From Paenibacillus vini (GTDB lineage: Bacteria > Bacillota > Bacilli > Paenibacillales > Paenibacillaceae): a stretch of DNA of 64,000 nucleotides. Shown here piece after piece: positions 46,147 through 55,112 of the stretch. The number at the start of each line of letters is the position of its first letter. The stretch's first letter is position 1. The stretch covers positions 62,001 to 126,000 of the forward strand of contig NZ_BOSL01000007.1 in NCBI RefSeq assembly GCF_018403325.1, given 5' to 3'. The translations under genes were made by a program, and so were the position numbers. The notes under the pieces were generated by a model. The model was given only the letters and a program-made list of their open reading frames with translations. It ran no database searches and was not told where the DNA came from.

Positions 46147-46364
46147 AATGATGACCTCCCTTGTGAATCATATGATGCATATAAAATTCTCGAAAATCAG
46201 GAAAATTATTCTGTGAAAGGAAATACAGACTTTGGAACTATTTATTTGTGATGTCGTTTGATCGATATTTAAGATATAGCAGCTAGCATAAATCCGCCTT
46301 ATTCCGGCAAACAGCGAGAATCCGCTATCATATAATGAAGTAACGAGATAAGAGGGGGGCTAAA

Positions 46365-47408
46365 TTGAAAACTCATGTAATGGAAATTCAAGAAGGGGAT
46401 CGGCTGCGGACGGACATATTTAACCAGGCAGGTCTCCACGTTCTTCCCAAAGGAACAAGCATACATAAAGAAGAAATTGCTCTTCTCATCCGTCAAAACA
46501 TTAACTATGTGGACATTGAGCCCAGAGAAGACGAGCTGTCTCTCTCAGGCCTGAACCGTCAGGATTTTACGAACCGGCTGAAAGAAAATTTCGAGCGCAC
46601 AGTGCTGGGCTACCAGTCCATATTTCTCGAAGCGCTGACGACGGGGAAATTCAACCAGTCCATGGTGGAAGAAAAGCTCCAGCCAATGCTCGAAATCATT
46701 GACAGTGAAAAAGACGTCGTATCCCTGTTGATCACTTTTGGAGAAAACGACACCAATCTTTACACGCACTCTTTGCAAGTGGGTCTTTTGTCCTATTACA
46801 TTGCTTCCTGGCTCGGATACACGCCGGCGGAATGTTACGAGATCAGTAAGGCAGGGTATTTGCACGATATCGGTAAAAGCAAACTCCGCCAAGAACTGCG
46901 CAATCATACCGGTCCATTCAATGAGGCGCAGATTGACGAATTGAAGCGGCATACGAGGTACGGCTACGAAATTATCCGCGATTCCATGACGGATGAAGTT
47001 CCGGCTCTGGTTGCGCTGCAGCATCATGAACGCGAGGATGGCTCGGGTTATCCTCAGGGATTGAAGAAGGACGAGATTCACCCGTACGCTCAAATTGTCG
47101 CTGTGGCCAATACTTATGTGGAAATGACGTCACCAGACAATGCGAAGGGCCGCTTAGGTTTGCTAACGGTGCTCCGCAAAGTGTACGAGCTTGGGTTCGG
47201 TGAACTCAACGAACGGGCGGTGCAGGCGCTTGCCCGCCATTTGATTCCGCAATTCATCGGGAAACAGGCTCGCTTGAGCAATGGCGAAACCGCAACGATT
47301 GTTTGGAACAATCCGAGCGATTTTTTCAGACCGCTGGTCCAGGTTAAAGACCGTTTTCGGGATTTGGCGGTGGAACGCGACATTGTTGTAGAGGATATTT
47401 TTATGTAG
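46365..47408 (+). CDS. HD-GYP domain phosphodiesterase-like protein
   Basis: 347 aa. An N-terminal helical region (DUF3391-like) precedes the HD-GYP domain (about 125-310) with HDIGK and HHEREDGSGYPQGL. These enzymes usually hydrolyse cyclic di-GMP. The HD, HHE and GYP elements are all kept, so activity is likely. Start is TTG 46365 with AGGGGGGC before it. It is divergent from the germination operon and monocistronic. Confidence 0.9.
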   Translation: MKTHVMEIQEGDRLRTDIFNQAGLHVLPKGTSIHKEEIALLIRQNINYVDIEPREDELSLSGLNRQDFTNRLKENFERTVLGYQSIFLEALTTGKFNQSMVEEKLQPMLEIIDSEKDVVSLLITFGENDTNLYTHSLQVGLLSYYIASWLGYTPAECYEISKAGYLHDIGKSKLRQELRNHTGPFNEAQIDELKRHTRYGYEIIRDSMTDEVPALVALQHHEREDGSGYPQGLKKDEIHPYAQIVAVANTYVEMTSPDNAKGRLGLLTVLRKVYELGFGELNERAVQALARHLIPQFIGKQARLSNGETATIVWNNPSDFFRPLVQVKDRFRDLAVERDIVVEDIFM

Positions 47409-47418
47409 TTAAGGCATT

Positions 47419-47458
47419 AAAAAGCCGGGTTCCGCATTTAAGCGGAACCCGGCTTTTG
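47419..47458. terminator. Bidirectional terminator between HD-GYP and L,D-transpeptidase genes
   Basis: AAAGCCGGGTTCCGC pairs exactly with GCGGAACCCGGCTTT around ATTTAA. Confidence 0.92.
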
Positions 47459-47478
47459 CATTGTCGTACTCGCTGTCG

Positions 47479-48198
47479 TTATTCCACTAAGCCAAGCTCT
47501 TCGTAAACCCGAAAGTCGACAACCCCGTTGACGGGCAATTGGCGGTCATCCTGAAATTTTCTCAGGGCGGAGGCGGTGTCCGAACGGAACTTGCCGTTGC
47601 ATACTCCCTGGAAGTAACCTGCGCTTTTCAAGCGGGATTGAATGAGCTGGACGTCTCCGCCCACATCGCCTTCAGCCAGATTTCGCGGCTCCTGGCTGGC
47701 ATAGCCGAGAACATGTCCGTAGATGGTAACCTTGGTCCCGACCGGTATCAACTCATACAGATCAAGCACATCTCGATTTTGCATTCGAATGCAGCCATGG
47801 CTGAGATGCTGGCCGATCGAATATGGCCGGTTCGTTCCGTGTATGCCGTAAATGCCCCAAGGGACATTGAGACCAAGCCAGCGCGGGCCAAAAGCGGGCC
47901 CCCAGTTCTTACCCTTGTAAACAACCTGATATTCGCCTACAGGGGTTGGGGTGGAGGGATTGCCTACGGCGATCCTGTAAGTTTTGAAAGGCTCCCCTTG
48001 TACGAGCACGACCAGCTTGTGCTGAAGCGGATAGATTTCGATCGCAAAAATGCCGTCCTCCTTCTGAATCGGCAACGAAGGGTCGGCAGCGACCGGTTGA
48101 GGGTTTACGAAATTAACGGAATATCCGTTCAACAGCACAAACAGAACGGAAGCCGCCAAAGTAACCCGTCGCATAAGACAAACGATTGTTGAGATCAT
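47479..48198 (-). CDS. L,D-transpeptidase with peptidoglycan-binding domain
   Basis: About 239 aa. Signal peptide, YkuD catalytic domain (about 55-165) with GIHGT and active-site SHGCIRM, then a PG_binding_1 domain (about 185-235). It forms 3-3 crosslinks or attaches proteins to peptidoglycan. The frame is open 15 codons upstream, but ATG 48198 has GAGG six bases before it and gives a normal signal peptide; a later ATG (MRRV) is possible. Opposite in direction to murR, across 302 bases. Confidence 0.9.
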   Translation of the reverse strand: MISTIVCLMRRVTLAASVLFVLLNGYSVNFVNPQPVAADPSLPIQKEDGIFAIEIYPLQHKLVVLVQGEPFKTYRIAVGNPSTPTPVGEYQVVYKGKNWGPAFGPRWLGLNVPWGIYGIHGTNRPYSIGQHLSHGCIRMQNRDVLDLYELIPVGTKVTIYGHVLGYASQEPRNLAEGDVGGDVQLIQSRLKSAGYFQGVCNGKFRSDTASALRKFQDDRQLPVNGVVDFRVYEELGLVE

Positions 48199-48370
48199 GG
48201 CAGTCCTCGAAATGATTATTTGAGGATAGGATACCCATGACATTTATTTTCATTCCAGGTATCCCTGATCCGCTGCCAAGAACAGAATTCGCATCGCGGC
48301 CAATATAGCATACGATTCATGAAACTAACAATAAAATACAGAAATAAAATTTATTATGATAGTTAAAATC

Positions 48371-48385
48371 TGAAATTTAATTTCA
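48371..48385. promoter_or_regulatory. Perfect MurR-type operator dyad before murR
   Basis: TGAAAT-TTA-ATTTCA, a perfect dyad. A weaker copy (12 of 15) is at 48340-48354. The same pattern recurs before murQ, indicating a common regulator. The remaining part of 48199-48500 is A+T-rich leader with a weak promoter-like TTGTCT/TAAGAT (48426-48454). Confidence 0.6.
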
Positions 48386-48500
48386 ACAAAACAATGACAA
48401 TTTCCAGATTTTATATCTTTTTCGCTTGTCTTTTAAATGAAAACCGCTTAAGATATGAGTGCAAGTTCAGTAATGATTAATAGGGTGAGTAGGGAAGCCA

Positions 48501-49373
48501 ATGGCGATTAACGATAATATTTTGATCAAAATCCGGGAAATGAAAGAGAATTTGACCCCGGTAGAGAGACTCGTAGCCGAATATATTTTGGCCAATACGG
48601 AGGAAATTCCCCATCTATCGATCAAGAGCCTTGCCAAACAGAGTAAGACCAGTGACGCTTCCGTGCTGAGGTTTTGCAAGACGATGGGTTATAGCGGGTA
48701 CCGTAATTTTATCGTGAGCATTTCCGCAGCAGTGGGTTCCATGGATGAGGAGCGGAAAGACGTATATACCGACATTCAGCCGGGGGATGATCTGTTCACC
48801 ATTACCTCCAACATTTCGCGAAACAATATCAAGTCGATCGAGGATACGCTGAGCGTCATCGACCGAAATGAGGTGGCTCGTGCGGTCAAGGCGCTTCGCG
48901 CCAGCAGCAGGATCGTTTTCTTCGGGATCGGAGCATCCGGTTTAATTTGTATGGACGGGGAACAGAAGTTTTCCCGCATCAACAAGCATTGTCACGCCTA
49001 TACGGACGGACACAGCCAGCTTACCGCGGCAACCTTGCTGGGCAAAGGCGATGTGGCTATTTTCGTTTCCAATTCGGGCGATACCGTGGAAATTCTGGAG
49101 ACCCTGGAAATCGCGAAGAAAAATAATGTGTCCACGATAGCCATCACCAGGTATAACAAGAGCGAGCTGGCGGACAAGGCGGATATACTGCTCGGCATCT
49201 CAACGCCGGAAGTCACGATGCGAAGCGGGGCCATGGGCTCCAGAATCGCTATGTTGACCGTTATCGACATATTATTCGCCGGGGTGGCCAGCGCGGATTA
49301 CCAGAATGTAAAGAAGTATTTGACCAAGACGCACAATATTCTAGCGGGGAAGCACCGCAGCCGGAAATCCTGA
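48501..49373 (+). CDS. murR: MurR/RpiR-family regulator with SIS domain
   Basis: 290 aa. RpiR-type HTH (about 1-77: LSIKSLAKQSKTSDASVLRFCKTMGYSGY in part), then a SIS sugar-phosphate-binding domain (about 120-250). MurR proteins sense MurNAc-6-phosphate and control murQ. Assignment as MurR rests on adjacency to murQ and shared operator-like dyads. It has its own terminator, so it is transcribed separately from murQ. Ribosome site AGGGAAG. Confidence 0.85.
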   Translation: MAINDNILIKIREMKENLTPVERLVAEYILANTEEIPHLSIKSLAKQSKTSDASVLRFCKTMGYSGYRNFIVSISAAVGSMDEERKDVYTDIQPGDDLFTITSNISRNNIKSIEDTLSVIDRNEVARAVKALRASSRIVFFGIGASGLICMDGEQKFSRINKHCHAYTDGHSQLTAATLLGKGDVAIFVSNSGDTVEILETLEIAKKNNVSTIAITRYNKSELADKADILLGISTPEVTMRSGAMGSRIAMLTVIDILFAGVASADYQNVKKYLTKTHNILAGKHRSRKS

Positions 49374-49393
49374 CTTGAATCCTATCGTTAAAA

Positions 49394-49429
49394 AAGGCAT
49401 CGACCCACGAGGGCTGATGTCTTTTTTTG
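49394..49429 (+). terminator. Terminator of murR
   Basis: AGGCATCGACCC-ACGA-GGGCTGATGTCT imperfect stem followed by TTTTTTT. Confidence 0.85.
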
Positions 49430-49451
49430 TAGGAAAAAAGAATTAAAAAAA

Positions 49452-49484
49452 CAAAATAAAATTTCACGATAAAATTTTATTTCA
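49452..49484. promoter_or_regulatory. Two MurR-type operator dyads before murQ
   Basis: Copies at 49452-49466 and 49470-49484 each match TGAAAT-N3-ATTTCA at 13 of 15 positions and are 18 bases apart. They form a larger 11-bp inverted repeat (AAATAAAATTT / AAATTTTATTT). They end seven bases before the -35 box. Confidence 0.6.
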
Positions 49485-49491
49485 AAAACTA

Positions 49492-49519
49492 TTGACTATG
49501 TAAGCGGTTTCCATTTAAT
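49492..49519 (+). promoter_or_regulatory. murQ promoter overlapped by a cre-like site
   Basis: TTGACT (49492-49497), 16-base spacer and TTTAAT (49514-49519). The spacer carries TGTAAGCGGTTTCC (49499-49512), 13 of 14 matches to the CcpA consensus, a position that would block polymerase. Confidence 0.7.
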
Positions 49520-49579
49520 ATAAAAACCAAGAAACGAGGCCTTGAGTTCATCATCAGTGAGGAGAAAGGATCTGCTGCT

Positions 49580-50494
49580 ATGGAACAATATTTTGCAGGA
49601 CTGACTACGGAAAAAATTAATCCAAACACGCAAATGATTGATGAGTGCACGACCGAGCAAATGCTGCAACTGCTCAATCAGGAGGATGCCAAGGTTCCGG
49701 CTGCAGTAGCTGCGGAAATTCCACAAATCGGGAAGGCGGTGGATGTTCTACACCAATTGTTAAAGAACGGTGGAAGAATGTTTTATATAGGAGCGGGTAC
49801 TTCAGGGAGACTTGGCGTTCTGGATGCATCCGAATGTCCACCAACCTTCGGCGTGGATCCCTCATTGGTACAAGGACATATTGCCGGAGGGGATATGGCC
49901 TTAAGGGTAGCCGTGGAAGGGTTCGAAGACAGTGCGGAGGAGGGGATGGCCCTAATCGATCGCGTCGGCGTCACGGCAAAGGATGCCGTAATCGGCATTT
50001 CGGCAAGCGGTTCCGCGAGCTTCGTTATCGCCGGGCTGCAAAGAGCCGCGGAACTCGGTGCGGTAACGATCGGTGTCGCTAACAACAAAGGCTCCAGACT
50101 GGAGTCCGTTTGCGACATATGCATCGCACCCGTCGTCGGGCCGGAGTTCATTACGGGTTCGACGAGACTGAAGGCGGGTACGGCGCAGAAGCTGGTGCTC
50201 AACATGCTGACGACATGCACGATGATCAAGCTCGGCAAGACGTACAACAATCTGATGGTGGACTTAAAGGCTAGCAACAAGAAGCTGTACGACCGTTCTT
50301 TACGGATCATAAAAGTCGCTACAGGCGCGGACAACGAGACGGCAGCCAAATATTTGGAGCTGGCCTCAATGAACTGCAAGCTGGCGATACTCATGATCAA
50401 AACGGGACTGGATGCAAAGAAAGCGGAGCGAGCGCTCCAAGAGAACGATGGGAATTTGAAAATGGCTATTCGTACTACCAATAAAGTAGTTTAG
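49580..50494 (+). CDS. murQ: N-acetylmuramic acid 6-phosphate etherase
   Basis: 304 aa SIS-fold enzyme that cleaves the lactyl ether of MurNAc-6-phosphate to give GlcNAc-6-phosphate and D-lactate. GAGTSGRLGVLDASECPPTFG region (about 71-91, catalytic Glu85), ISASGSASF and GPEFITGSTRLKAGTAQK are family signatures. It heads the main catabolic operon, behind a cre-overlapped promoter and MurR-type dyads. AGGAGAAAGGA precedes the ATG. Confidence 0.96.
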   Translation: MEQYFAGLTTEKINPNTQMIDECTTEQMLQLLNQEDAKVPAAVAAEIPQIGKAVDVLHQLLKNGGRMFYIGAGTSGRLGVLDASECPPTFGVDPSLVQGHIAGGDMALRVAVEGFEDSAEEGMALIDRVGVTAKDAVIGISASGSASFVIAGLQRAAELGAVTIGVANNKGSRLESVCDICIAPVVGPEFITGSTRLKAGTAQKLVLNMLTTCTMIKLGKTYNNLMVDLKASNKKLYDRSLRIIKVATGADNETAAKYLELASMNCKLAILMIKTGLDAKKAERALQENDGNLKMAIRTTNKVV

Positions 50495-50523
50495 CAAGAT
50501 ATCCCGAGGGGAGGATTTTTCTG

Positions 50524-51996
50524 ATGACAAGAAAAATGCAAGTATTGGCTTCCGTATTGGCTCTCTTTATGCTCTTGACGACATTATCGGCATGCAGTTC
50601 GAAAAACAGCAATTCAGGGAACGGGAATTCAGGAAATGGCAATGGGGGCTCTACAGGCAGCGAAGCCAACGGAAACGCGGGGAAATCGGAAGCTAAAGAT
50701 ACGATTACTGCACTGCTTCCGCCGGTTTCGGGCAATTACCAAAACAATTTTGCGCAAATGGAAAAGGATTTTAATGCGCTATATCCGAATCTGACTTTGA
50801 AAATCGAGCCGGCAAGTTGGGAAGACATGACCCAGAAGCTCGATACGCAAGTCAACGCCGGCAGCCCTCCCGACATTGCCTTTATCGGCTCTGACGGCAT
50901 ATCCAAGTACGTGCAGCAGGGTATGCTGATGGACATTAAAGATACGGCGACCCCGGAGATGGTATCGGATTACGATCCCGCTCCGCTCGAATATATGAAG
51001 AACGGCGACGGCCTCTACGGCTTCCCGGCCTACATGGAAGTGCACGCCATCGGCGGCAACAAGGAGTATCTTGAAGCTGCAGGCATCGATTGGAAAAACG
51101 TGCAGAAGAACGGCTGGACGTTCGAAGAATTCCGCGAAGCGATTAAAAAGGGCGTTGTCAAAGAAGGCGACACTACGAAACGGTACGGCTTTGTCTTCGC
51201 AACATCGGGTGTTACAGCTAAGGACTATTTGAACATTTTGATCAAAAACGCGGGCATGCCTGCTTCGTTCAACAAAGATTTGAAGTATGCCTACACCAGC
51301 AAAAACTACCTGGAAGTCTTAAAAGCGGTCCGGCTCATGATCGACGACGGCTCGATGCCGAAGGAGCTCAGCTCGGTGGACGCGGGCAAACGCTGGAACA
51401 TGTTTCTCACCGGTCAAACGATGATTACCGGGAAAGGGCTGGCGACTTTCGAAAACTCGGCCAACAAGAACAATGAGAAACTGAAGGCGAATGACGGCAG
51501 CGCCGTGCAGGGCAGCATTCCGGTGGAGTACATCGTCCTTCCGGTCCCGACCTTCCTCGGTCAGGAGCCGGTCTCGAGTACCGTAGTTGACGGGTATGTT
51601 ACTTTCCGCGGCAAAAAAGAGCCTACGGCGGAGCACAAAGCCAATGTGGTAAAAGCGGCATACTTCTTGGCCAGCGGCCAGGTAGCGGCCACGACGAACA
51701 ATGACCTGTTTGCAGCTCATATTTCGAAGTCGGGCAGGGAAGCCGCCGAAAGCATGACCATTGACCGGAATCCGGACAACGTAGCCGCGGTCGAAACCCT
51801 GCTGTCGCATGCCAATCCTGCCCGCCCGGACATTCCGGTCGAGCTTGGCGCCAAGGCGATCAAAATGGAAGACGAAGTCATCATTCCAAAATTGCAGGCC
51901 TTGCTTGCGGACGAAATTTCTCCGGAAGAAATGTATGAAGCCGTTAAAGCCGCAGCGATCAAGAACTTTGGCGAAGACGGCATCGTAAACGATTAG
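50524..51996 (+). CDS. ABC importer sugar-binding lipoprotein (SBP family 1)
   Basis: 490 aa lipoprotein; lipobox LSAC, Cys about 22, then an Asn/Gly/Ser linker (25-55) and an SBP_bac_1 fold. It lies 29 bases after murQ and before two permease genes, so its ligand is likely a MurNAc-containing sugar or muropeptide fragment (inference from context). GGGGAGG ribosome site. A hairpin follows the gene and may limit expression of the permeases. Confidence 0.88.
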   Translation: MTRKMQVLASVLALFMLLTTLSACSSKNSNSGNGNSGNGNGGSTGSEANGNAGKSEAKDTITALLPPVSGNYQNNFAQMEKDFNALYPNLTLKIEPASWEDMTQKLDTQVNAGSPPDIAFIGSDGISKYVQQGMLMDIKDTATPEMVSDYDPAPLEYMKNGDGLYGFPAYMEVHAIGGNKEYLEAAGIDWKNVQKNGWTFEEFREAIKKGVVKEGDTTKRYGFVFATSGVTAKDYLNILIKNAGMPASFNKDLKYAYTSKNYLEVLKAVRLMIDDGSMPKELSSVDAGKRWNMFLTGQTMITGKGLATFENSANKNNEKLKANDGSAVQGSIPVEYIVLPVPTFLGQEPVSSTVVDGYVTFRGKKEPTAEHKANVVKAAYFLASGQVAATTNNDLFAAHISKSGREAAESMTIDRNPDNVAAVETLLSHANPARPDIPVELGAKAIKMEDEVIIPKLQALLADEISPEEMYEAVKAAAIKNFGEDGIVND

Positions 51997-52007
51997 TCTA
52001 TTCTGCT

Positions 52008-52050
52008 CGGATAGTCGCGGGTCATTCTGCGGCTATCCGGTCCATTTTTT
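52008..52050 (+). terminator. Leaky terminator or processing hairpin after the binding-protein gene
   Basis: CGGATAG...CGC (from 52008) pairs with GCG...CTATCCG (to 52039), followed by GTCCATTTTTT. Placed between binding-protein and permease genes, where partial termination is common. Confidence 0.65.
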
Positions 52051-52080
52051 GCAAATGTGATGAAAAAGGGGTTCAGACAT

Positions 52081-52998
52081 ATGGCTCAGTTGGCAAAAGC
52101 ACCGATAGCTAAACCCGTAAAGCGGCGGAGATGGAAGGGAGACGGAGGCTGGGCATATGCTTTTATCGCGGTTGCGTTGATCGTCTATGCGATGTTTACG
52201 GCCTATCCGGTAATCAGCGCCTTTATTATCAGCTTTCAGGAATACCGGCCGCTCGGCTCCGTGTTTATCGGCTTCGACAATTACACCAGCACCTTCCGGG
52301 ATTCCCTGTTTTGGAAATCGATTAAGAATACGATCGTGTATACCGTGTTGACCGTACCGGTATCGCTACTTCTCTCGTTTGCTGTCGCCATTATGATTCT
52401 TCCGCTCAAAAAGGGACTGCAAACGACGTTCAAAGCAGTCTACTATTTACCTGCGGTTGCTTCCGGCGTAGCCTTGTCGGTCGTATGGCTGTGGATTTTC
52501 GATCCGATGACATCCGGAATCCTGAACCAGTTCCTCGCACTGTTCGATATTTCCAATCAGAATTGGCTCGGGTCCAGTGCGTCGGCAATGTTCTCTCTCG
52601 TGCTAATGGCTTGGCTGTCGAGTCATGGAACCAGCATCATCATCTATCTGGCAGCATTGCTAGGTATTGATGGAAGTTATTATGAAGCGGCCGAGCTGGA
52701 TGGTGCCTCTTTTTTTCAGAAATTATGGTACATCGTAATCCCTTGCCTCAAGCCGACTACGCTGTTTCTTCTCGTCACCGGGGTCATCGGTTCGTTTCAG
52801 GTGTTCCAGAACGCTTACCTGATGACGGGCGGCGGACCGGATAATGCCACGACGATGGTCGGTCTGCTTATTTTCAACAATGCGTTCAAGTACTTCGAGT
52901 TTGGCGAAGCGGCGGCACAATCCCTGATTCTGACAGTCATTATCGCCGGGATATCCCTGATTCAGTTCAAATTCCTGGGCAATGACGTGGAATATTAG
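52081..52998 (+). CDS. ABC sugar permease, MalF/UgpA-like
   Basis: About 305 aa, six membrane helices after a basic N-terminus. The EAA loop is YEAAELDGASFFQKLWYIVIP (in part, about 203-222). CUT1 family. The frame opens at GTG 52057, but AAAAAGGGG is better spaced for ATG 52081. It works with the next permease; no ATPase gene is present, so a shared MsmX/MsmK-type ATPase elsewhere must supply energy. Confidence 0.9.
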   Translation: MAQLAKAPIAKPVKRRRWKGDGGWAYAFIAVALIVYAMFTAYPVISAFIISFQEYRPLGSVFIGFDNYTSTFRDSLFWKSIKNTIVYTVLTVPVSLLLSFAVAIMILPLKKGLQTTFKAVYYLPAVASGVALSVVWLWIFDPMTSGILNQFLALFDISNQNWLGSSASAMFSLVLMAWLSSHGTSIIIYLAALLGIDGSYYEAAELDGASFFQKLWYIVIPCLKPTTLFLLVTGVIGSFQVFQNAYLMTGGGPDNATTMVGLLIFNNAFKYFEFGEAAAQSLILTVIIAGISLIQFKFLGNDVEY

Positions 52999-53016
52999 AG
53001 GAGAGGAGAATGATCC

Positions 53017-53877
53017 ATGGCGTTGTATAGCACACATACGGGCAACAAACCGGTCAAATACATCCGTAATACAACGATAACTGTCGTTCTTCTGCTCTTT
53101 GCGCTGGCGACGCTGTTTCCGATTTACTTCATGATTATTTCCTCCTTCGGCGATCCGGTGGAAGCGGGAGCTCTAAGCTATTCGCTTTGGCCGAGTAAAA
53201 TATCATTCGATTCCTACAAGTTTTTCTTTGATTACAGTGAACATTCTTACCGCTGGCTGCTGAATTCGCTGATCGTCGCAAGCTGCGTCACCGTATCCAA
53301 TGTGATCTTTGCGACGCTGGCCGGCTATGCCTTTTCGAAAATCCGCTTCAAGGGCCGGGAGATTCTGTTCTTCATTCTGCTCTGCGCGATGATGATTCCG
53401 TATCAGGTCACCCAGGTACCGCTTTATATATTGATCGTCAACGTTTTTCAGATAGAAAATACGTATTCCGCCCTGATTTTGCCGGGCCTTGTCACCGTCT
53501 TTAACATCTTTCTGGCCAAACAGTTCATGACCTCTATCCCTACGGAAATCCTGGAGTGCGCCAAAGTCGAAGGCTGTAACCAACTGCAGATTTTCCTCAA
53601 AGTCATCGTGCCTTTATCCAAAACGGTCATGGCGGTCATGGCGATTCTTACTTTTATGGAAAGCTGGAATACGTTCTTTTGGCCGTTCCTGGTCACAAAT
53701 ACGATGGATATGCAGACGATCCAGGTCGGGTTGAAGAACTTTCGTTTTGCAAACACGACGTATTTTGCTCCGATGTTGGCCGGGGCTACTATTTCTGCAC
53801 TTCCGATGTTCATCCTGTTCTTTAGCCTGCAAAAATACTTCCTCGAAGGTGTTACCGTAGGGGCGGTGAAGGGGTGA
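53017..53877 (+). CDS. ABC sugar permease, MalG/UgpE-like
   Basis: 286 aa, six helices, EAA loop about 190-210 (LECAKVEGCNQLQIFLKVIVP in part). Second CUT1 permease of the island. GAGGAGAGGAG ribosome site. Its stop overlaps the anmK start by four bases (GTGA), indicating coupled translation of transporter and sugar kinase. Confidence 0.9.
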   Translation: MALYSTHTGNKPVKYIRNTTITVVLLLFALATLFPIYFMIISSFGDPVEAGALSYSLWPSKISFDSYKFFFDYSEHSYRWLLNSLIVASCVTVSNVIFATLAGYAFSKIRFKGREILFFILLCAMMIPYQVTQVPLYILIVNVFQIENTYSALILPGLVTVFNIFLAKQFMTSIPTEILECAKVEGCNQLQIFLKVIVPLSKTVMAVMAILTFMESWNTFFWPFLVTNTMDMQTIQVGLKNFRFANTTYFAPMLAGATISALPMFILFFSLQKYFLEGVTVGAVKG

Positions 53878-55112
53878 GTGACGCAGATATCCTGCACGCA
53901 GCCAAGTCTCGCTATGCGGTCGGGCTGATGTCCGGCACGTCCGTGGACGGTATTGACGCCGCTTTGGTCAAAATCGCGGGACTGCCCGGTACAAAGGTAG
54001 AGGTAGAGCTGGTTTCGTTTAAAAATTCGCCGTATCCCGTGCGGGTCAGGGACGAAATACTTGCCCTGTTCGATCCGGAAAAGGCGACGATTGACCGGGT
54101 GGGCCGGTTAAACGTCTGGCTTGGGGAGCTGTTTGCGGAAGCGGCGCTCTCGGTCATCGCTATGTCAGGACTATCGCCAGAAGACATCGCCTTCATCGGC
54201 TCCCATGGACAGACGCTGTACCATTCGCCCGAAGCGGAGAATATCGACGGCTATGACCTGCGCTACACCGTGCAAATCGGAGAAGGGGCGGTTATTGCAG
54301 CAAGGACAGGCATTACATGCATATCCGACTTCCGGGTGGCCGATATGGCGGCTGGAGGACAAGGCGCTCCGCTGGTTCCCTTTACCGAATACTTGCTATA
54401 CGGGGAGGAGAAGCGAACCCTGCTGCTGCAAAATATCGGCGGTATCGGGAATATGACGGTAATTCCGGCCGGCTGTGCGGCGGAGGATGTCTTTGCTTTT
54501 GATACCGGGCCGGGGAACATGCTGATTGACGGAGTGGTCACCCGTTTGACACACGGAGCGAAAACGATGGACGCCGGCGGTGTTATCGCCCGCGGGGGTA
54601 GGCCGGATTCCGGATTGTTGAGTCTGCTTATGCAGGAGCCTTATTACAGCCGGGGTCTGCCTAAATCGACGGGCAGGGAGCTCTTCGGAACGGCTTATGT
54701 CGACAGGCTGCTGAATTATCAACAGGAGTTCGGGTTGACGGATGCGGATCTGGTGGCGACGGTTACCCGGCTTTCTGTCCGGTCCATCGGTGATGCGTAT
54801 CGCCGCTTTGTCCGGGACCGATATTCCGCGGACTTGCTGATCGTCGGCGGAGGAGGGAGCTATAATCCCGTGTTAATGGAGGGCTTGAAGCAAGAGATGG
54901 CGTCGCTGGGCGTCCAGGTGCTGAGCCAGGAAGATCTCGGTTTCCACAGTGATGCGAAGGAAGCGATGACATTTGCCCTGCTTGCCGATTATACGCTAGC
55001 GAACCGGCCGAACAATCTGCCCGGCGTGACGGGAGCGGAAAAGCCGGTAGTCATGGGAAAGATCAGCTTGTCTAATCCTGGAGGGGACAGGGAAAGAGGT
55101 GCAAAAACTTGA
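53874..55112 (+). CDS. anmK: Anhydro-N-acetylmuramic acid kinase
   Basis: 412 aa; family length is about 370-390. N-terminal GLMSGTSVDGIDAAL, FIGSHGQT, DFRVADMAAGGQGAPLVP in part, and FDTGPGNMLID are AnmK hallmarks. It opens the 1,6-anhydro ring and phosphorylates, giving MurNAc-6-phosphate, the MurQ substrate. Start GTG overlaps the permease stop. The extra C-terminal 25 residues look unstructured. AnmK implies that anhydro-sugars made by lytic transglycosylases are imported. Confidence 0.95.
   Translation: MSDADILHAAKSRYAVGLMSGTSVDGIDAALVKIAGLPGTKVEVELVSFKNSPYPVRVRDEILALFDPEKATIDRVGRLNVWLGELFAEAALSVIAMSGLSPEDIAFIGSHGQTLYHSPEAENIDGYDLRYTVQIGEGAVIAARTGITCISDFRVADMAAGGQGAPLVPFTEYLLYGEEKRTLLLQNIGGIGNMTVIPAGCAAEDVFAFDTGPGNMLIDGVVTRLTHGAKTMDAGGVIARGGRPDSGLLSLLMQEPYYSRGLPKSTGRELFGTAYVDRLLNYQQEFGLTDADLVATVTRLSVRSIGDAYRRFVRDRYSADLLIVGGGGSYNPVLMEGLKQEMASLGVQVLSQEDLGFHSDAKEAMTFALLADYTLANRPNNLPGVTGAEKPVVMGKISLSNPGGDRERGAKT

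Noticed and set aside
46147-46364. Clear sigma-G promoter for the germination operon
   Set aside because: The best match (TGATTT-16-CATCATA) is too weak to list as a feature.
48429-48455. Possible cre site upstream of murR
   Set aside because: Only about 10 of 14 consensus positions on the minus strand, with the flanks wrong.
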